Source: Acidimicrobiia bacterium UBA1281 (lineage in GTDB: Bacteria; Actinomycetota; Acidimicrobiia; Actinomarinales; Actinomarinaceae). From it: 10,941 nucleotides of DNA. Position 1 is the stretch's first letter; the number at the start of each line of letters is the position of its first letter. The translations under genes were made by a program, and so were the position numbers. Below are positions 8,430-10,941 of the stretch, piece after piece. Location of the stretch: assembly GCA_002308095.1 (NCBI GenBank), contig DBUV01000023.1, positions 17,938-28,878 of the forward strand, given 5' to 3'. Under the pieces are notes generated by a model, which was given only the letters and a program-made list of their open reading frames with translations, ran no database searches and had not been told where the DNA came from.

Positions 8430-9898
8430 ACACAGTATCTCAGATTATTGGATTGAATTGGGTTGTAATTGGACCTACGTTAGCTTTAGTGGTGACTGCT
8501 CTTGTATTATTGTTTTGTACAATAACTATTACTACTACAGATACAACTAAAAAAGCAGTTACAATTACTGGAATACTTGGAACCTTATTTGCCGTATTTT
8601 TAAAATTTGGATTATTTTTCACGAATGGACCTTCATCTTATTTTTCTGAAAAAATTCTGTTAGATGAGTTTTCGCTTTTTGGGAATGTACTGCTTGGATT
8701 AATACTTTTATTAAATTTTTATCCTATTTGGAACTCTTCTTTTGAGCTTAAAGACAAAACAACTGAGGCAATAATCTTAACCCTTATGAGTACTGCAGGT
8801 TTCATGTTGATGGTCGATGCAGAAAACTTTATGATGTTGTTTATAGGTTTGGAAATTGGATCCATAAGCTTATATGCACTGGCTGGAATTAATAAAGGTA
8901 GCCTATCTAGCAATGAAGCTTCTTTAAAATATTTTCTACTTGGTTCTTTAGCCTCTTGTGTGTTAGTTTATGGAGTTGCCTTAATGTATGTATCTCTCTC
9001 GGTAACTGGGGTGTATGAGACAACTATTGCGATATCGTTTATTGGCACAGAAAATGTACCTTTAACAACACTTATAGGAGTTTTGTTATTAATAGTAGGA
9101 CTGCTATTTAAGGTTGCAGCTGCTCCGTTTCAATCCTGGGCACCAGATGTTTATCAAGGATCTCCAACTGGTTATGTAGGGTACATGGCCTCTACTGCAA
9201 AAGTAGCATCATTTGTTGTGCTTGCAAGACTTTGTATAGTTTCACTAGGTTTTGTTATGGATAAATTTGAATTATTCTTTTCTGCAATAGTTATCCTATC
9301 AATTTTTATTGGCTCTCTCTTTGCAACAGTCCAAACAGATATGAAAAGATTAATTGCATACAGTGGAGTTGTTCAATCAGGTTTTATACTTTCAGGGATG
9401 ACCTCTGGAGTAAATGGAACAAGTGCTTCATTATTTTATCTTGCTGCATATGTAATTCAGTTAATTGGTATTTTCTTAATATTTTCAGCAATTAATGGAG
9501 AACTTACCTCAAATTTTTCAATGGACAATCTTTCAGGACTTTTTATAGAAAATAAATTTTTAAGCATATGTTTTACTATTTTTATGCTTGGATTAGCTGG
9601 ACTTCCGCTAACAAGTGGATTTGTATCCAAATTTATCTTAATTACTAACTTATGGTCTTATGAAAAGTATATTTTAGTTTTTGCACTGATGCTATCTACA
9701 GTTGCTGGATTTTATTTTTATCTGAAGCCTATTTGGATTGCAGCTATTGATAAACCAGAAAATAGTGTTGCTAAAATTCAAATAAAACTTAATGAGAAAA
9801 TCTCTATTAGCCTACTTGCATTTACAACTATCCTCATAGGATTATTCCCAAATATACTTATTAATGTTTCTCGTTGGGTTATTCAGAATTATCTCTAA
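8426..9898 (+). CDS. nuoN: NADH-quinone oxidoreductase subunit N (NuoN), antiporter-like
   Basis: NuoN (ND2-like, 490 residues, about 14 helices) is the antiporter-like subunit nearest the K/J end of the membrane arm. Conserved residues are Glu143 in FIGLEIGSISLYALAG, Lys229 in LLFKVAAAPFQSWAPDVYQGSPT, Lys259 in MASTAKVASF, and Lys402 in GFVSKFIL, all at the usual places in the fold. The APFQSWAPDVYQGSPT block is diagnostic for NuoN. The TTG start at 8426 overlaps the nuoM TGA and is preceded by GGAGGA. Its TAA shares its last base with the ATG of the following 44-codon gene. nuoN is normally the last nuo gene, so a coupled gene after it is notable. Confidence 0.97.
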   Translation: MNTVSQIIGLNWVVIGPTLALVVTALVLLFCTITITTTDTTKKAVTITGILGTLFAVFLKFGLFFTNGPSSYFSEKILLDEFSLFGNVLLGLILLLNFYPIWNSSFELKDKTTEAIILTLMSTAGFMLMVDAENFMMLFIGLEIGSISLYALAGINKGSLSSNEASLKYFLLGSLASCVLVYGVALMYVSLSVTGVYETTIAISFIGTENVPLTTLIGVLLLIVGLLFKVAAAPFQSWAPDVYQGSPTGYVGYMASTAKVASFVVLARLCIVSLGFVMDKFELFFSAIVILSIFIGSLFATVQTDMKRLIAYSGVVQSGFILSGMTSGVNGTSASLFYLAAYVIQLIGIFLIFSAINGELTSNFSMDNLSGLFIENKFLSICFTIFMLGLAGLPLTSGFVSKFILITNLWSYEKYILVFALMLSTVAGFYFYLKPIWIAAIDKPENSVAKIQIKLNEKISISLLAFTTILIGLFPNILINVSRWVIQNYL

Positions 9899-10032
9899 TG
9901 TTAATAAAACTTATTCCTCCACCAACCTTTCAACATCAAGGAGGTTGGGATGAGATTCTTTTCTTTCTTGTTCCTGCCCTGCTTTTAACTTGGTTAAGAA
10001 ATAAACAAAAGAATCAAAATTCAGAAGAATAA
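9898..10032 (+). CDS. Small single-helix membrane protein coupled to nuoN, unrecognised
   Basis: This 44-codon reading frame has an ATG that shares its first base with the last base of the nuoN stop (TAATG), a classic termination-reinitiation arrangement. There is no clear Shine-Dalgarno of its own. The product begins MLIKLIPPPTFQHQGGWDE, followed by a hydrophobic stretch of about 14 residues (20-33: ILFFLVPALLLTWL) and then a basic and polar tail with Arg34, Lys36 and Lys38, ending in SEE. The pattern suggests one membrane helix with the Pro-rich N-terminus outside and the C-terminus in the cytoplasm. I do not recognise a family and give it no function. Position and coupling suggest it is made with complex I, perhaps as an accessory or assembly protein (inference). 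The alternative is a chance reading frame over a terminator-like hairpin (9922-9948). The organised hydrophobic/basic layout makes a real gene more likely. Confidence 0.68.
   Translation: MLIKLIPPPTFQHQGGWDEILFFLVPALLLTWLRNKQKNQNSEE
9922..9948 (+). repeat. GC-rich inverted repeat inside the small gene after nuoN
   Basis: CCAACCT (9922-9928) and AGGTTGG (9942-9948) are exact reverse complements separated by 13 bases, so a 7-bp stem, possibly lengthened by two G-U pairs, could form in the RNA. A pyrimidine-rich run (ATTCTTTTCTTTCTTG) starts about seven bases after the stem. It resembles an imperfect intrinsic terminator or attenuator. It lies inside codons 9-17 of the small gene, so it may simply reflect the Pro-Pro-Thr and Gly-Gly-Trp codons. 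The repeat is directly visible; a role is only a guess. Confidence 0.35.
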
Positions 10033-10064
10033 TTTCAACCGTTTGAAACTTTAGTTATCCTACG

Positions 10065-10080
10065 AAGTAAATATTTACTT
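10065..10080. promoter_or_regulatory. Perfect 16-bp palindrome, candidate operator for the ABC transporter unit
   Basis: AAGTAAATATTTACTT is an exact palindrome (each half AAGTAAAT) with no central spacer. It ends five bases before the -10-like TAAAAT at 10086-10091, in the place of the -35/-10 spacer of the candidate promoter. A dimeric repressor bound here would cover the promoter. I cannot name the regulator, and no regulator gene is in the window. It is AT-rich and has no following T run, so a terminator role is unlikely. Confidence 0.45.
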
Positions 10081-10085
10081 ATGTA

Positions 10086-10091
10086 TAAAAT
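10086..10091 (+). promoter_or_regulatory. Candidate -10 element of the ABC transporter promoter
   Basis: TAAAAT (within TATAAAAT, 10084-10091) fits the TANNNT form of a housekeeping -10 box. Its last base is seven bases before the G of the GTG at 10098, so transcription could start on or next to the start codon. I see no good -35 hexamer at 16-18 bases spacing. In DNA this AT-rich, such a match can occur by chance, so the call rests mainly on its position in the only real intergenic gap of the window. Confidence 0.4.
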
Positions 10092-10097
10092 AAGATT

Positions 10098-10811
10098 GTG
10101 ATTGAAATTAAAAATCTCACAATGAGATACAAAAATGGAAAAGGTGTAGGAGATATAAATATCTCTGTTGATAATGGTGAGGTTAAAGGGCTTCTAGGTC
10201 CTAATGGGGCCGGAAAATCTACAACAATGAGAAGTCTTATGGGTTTCTTAATTCCTTCAGAAGGATCTCTTTCAGTTGAGGAAATAAATACAATTGAAAA
10301 TCCTGTTGAAGCAAAGAAAATAATTGGATATTTACCTGGAGATCCTCAACTTCCACAAAATTTAAATTCTAAATCATTATTTAAACTTGGTGCTGACATG
10401 AGAGCTCAATCAACTGATTATGCAATGGAATTAGCAGAAAAGTTTGAATTGGAAGTTGATCAAACTATTAAAGAATTATCTAAAGGTAACAGGCAAAAAG
10501 TTGCTTTGATACTTGCAGTCCTGCATAAGCCAAAGGCATTAATTTTAGACGAGCCAACTTCAGGCCTAGATCCTTTTCATCAAAGAACTTTTTTTGAAAT
10601 TATTAAAGAATTTTCAAACAATGGTGCTGCAATACTATTATCATCACATATTATTTCTGAGGTTGAAAAAGTTGCCGACTCAATGGCCGTTTTACGAGAC
10701 GGTGCAAAAGTATATGATGAATCTTATGAGACGTTTTCAAGCAAGGCTGCAGAACAGGGTGAAGATTTAGAAGATGCCTTTTTTAAATTCTATGACAAGA
10801 GAGAGGGTTAA
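10098..10811 (+). CDS. ABC transporter ATP-binding protein (ABC-2/BcrA-like type)
   Basis: This 237-residue nucleotide-binding subunit would power an ABC transporter, likely an exporter with a separate permease. Visible motifs are the A-loop aromatic Tyr11, Walker A GPNGAGKST (34-42), signature LSKGN (128-132, a variant of LSGGQ common in this branch), Walker B ALILDE (147-152) with catalytic Glu152, D-loop SGLD (155-158) and H-loop His184 in LSSHIISEVE. At the Q-loop the sequence reads GYLPGDPQL (78-86), so the usual Gln directly after GYLP is Gly, a pattern I associate with BcrA-like ATPases. The GTG at 10098 is the natural start, since IEIKNLTMRY is the normal first strand. There is no clear Shine-Dalgarno before it, and a -10-like box is close by, so the mRNA may be leaderless. 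The substrate cannot be told. The stop shares a base with the next ATG. Confidence 0.93.
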   Translation: MIEIKNLTMRYKNGKGVGDINISVDNGEVKGLLGPNGAGKSTTMRSLMGFLIPSEGSLSVEEINTIENPVEAKKIIGYLPGDPQLPQNLNSKSLFKLGADMRAQSTDYAMELAEKFELEVDQTIKELSKGNRQKVALILAVLHKPKALILDEPTSGLDPFHQRTFFEIIKEFSNNGAAILLSSHIISEVEKVADSMAVLRDGAKVYDESYETFSSKAAEQGEDLEDAFFKFYDKREG

Positions 10812-10941
10812 TGTTTAATTACTTGAAATATATGGTGACAGTCCCAAGAAAATTTATTCTAAACTGGGCAATTGCTCCTGGGTTGTATTTATTGATACTC
10901 CCACTAGCTTTTGCAAACACAAGTGTAGAGAGTTTACTTAT
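10811..10941 (+). CDS. Membrane protein, N-terminal 43 codons; probable ABC transporter permease (partial)
   Basis: The ATG at 10811 shares its first base with the TAA of the ATPase gene (TAATG) and follows GAGAGGG (10801-10807), a good ribosome binding site. The visible 43 residues start with a short amphipathic, basic region (MFNYLKYMVTVPRKFILNW), then a hydrophobic stretch (about 20-35: AIAPGLYLLILPLAFA) that looks like a first membrane helix. The frame is open at the right edge. ABC-2 type permeases commonly follow their ATPase in this way, so a permease is the best reading, but no permease-specific motif lies in the fragment. Confidence 0.7.
   Translation, partial: MFNYLKYMVTVPRKFILNWAIAPGLYLLILPLAFANTSVESLL

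Noticed and set aside
5053..9898. Possibility that the three large antiporter-like genes belong to an Mrp antiporter or a hydrogenase-type membrane arm
   Set aside because: The order F-G-H-I-J-K-L-M-N, the NADH-module subunits NuoF and NuoG, and the NuoL lateral-helix region with a final anchor make this NADH-dependent complex I.
9938..9988. Perfect AAGGAGG (9938-9944) followed at five bases by an ATG (9950) opening a 12-codon frame
   Set aside because: The GGAGG arises from the Gly-Gly codons of the 44-codon gene in another frame, and the 12-codon frame is too short and plain to support as a gene. A leader-peptide role is possible, but nothing downstream resembles an attenuator for it.
10033..10048. 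TTTCAA...TTGAAA inverted repeat just after the small gene, as a terminator
   Set aside because: The stem is only six AT-rich pairs with a four-base loop and no T run after it, so it is too weak to call an intrinsic terminator.
10043..10061. TTGAAA (10043-10048) as a -35 box, or TATCCT (10056-10061) as an alternative -10 box
   Set aside because: The spacing between them (7 bases) and from TTGAAA to the TAAAAT box (37 bases) is wrong for a promoter, and no good partner hexamer is found for TATCCT.
1..10941. Mobile elements, CRISPR arrays, tRNA or rRNA genes, phage genes or a novel defence cluster
   Set aside because: No terminal or tandem repeats, transposase or integrase motifs or RNA-gene patterns were seen. 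Coding is almost continuous and accounted for by complex I and an ABC transporter.

Overview
The window is dominated by the second half of a nuo operon, which encodes proton-pumping NADH:quinone oxidoreductase (respiratory complex I). All genes are on the + strand. It opens in the last 59 codons of nuoF and runs through nuoG, H, I, J, K, L, M and N in the canonical bacterial order. Almost every junction overlaps or leaves only a few bases. A 44-codon membrane-protein gene (9898-10032) starts on the last base of the nuoN stop codon. After a 65-base gap, a second, smaller unit begins: an ABC-transporter ATPase (10098-10811) and the first 43 codons of a membrane protein that is probably its permease, cut by the window edge.

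The DNA is AT-rich (by eye roughly one third G+C), gaps are minimal, and GTG and TTG starts outnumber ATG. The NuoI sequence around the first ferredoxin motif (FHGRH..N, EKCIGCELC, SPGERYG, EACPTEAITMT) and the long NuoG with a molybdopterin-oxidoreductase-like domain resemble actinobacterial complex I. AT-richness and compactness suggest a streamlined, free-living (for example marine) actinobacterium. That lineage call is inference from remembered family patterns and was not tested by a search.

The genes work together as follows. NuoF (NADH/FMN) passes electrons to the Fe-S chain in NuoG and then NuoI. NuoH forms the quinone chamber with subunits encoded outside the window. NuoJ, K, L, M and N form the membrane arm; K, L, M and N carry the conserved Glu/Lys residues of the proton channels. 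The 44-residue protein is unrecognised, but its coupling to nuoN means it is probably made with complex I.

The short region 10033-10097 holds a perfect 16-bp palindrome followed by a -10-like TAAAAT placed so that transcription could begin at or next to the GTG of the ABC ATPase. This suggests a separately regulated, possibly leaderless, transporter operon.

The window is mainly an ordinary core respiratory operon, and I see no clearly new multi-gene system. The points most worth a second look are the small coupled gene, a Ser in place of the fourth Cys of cluster N7 in NuoG, and the palindrome/promoter arrangement. No stretch longer than about 65 bases lacks a gene.
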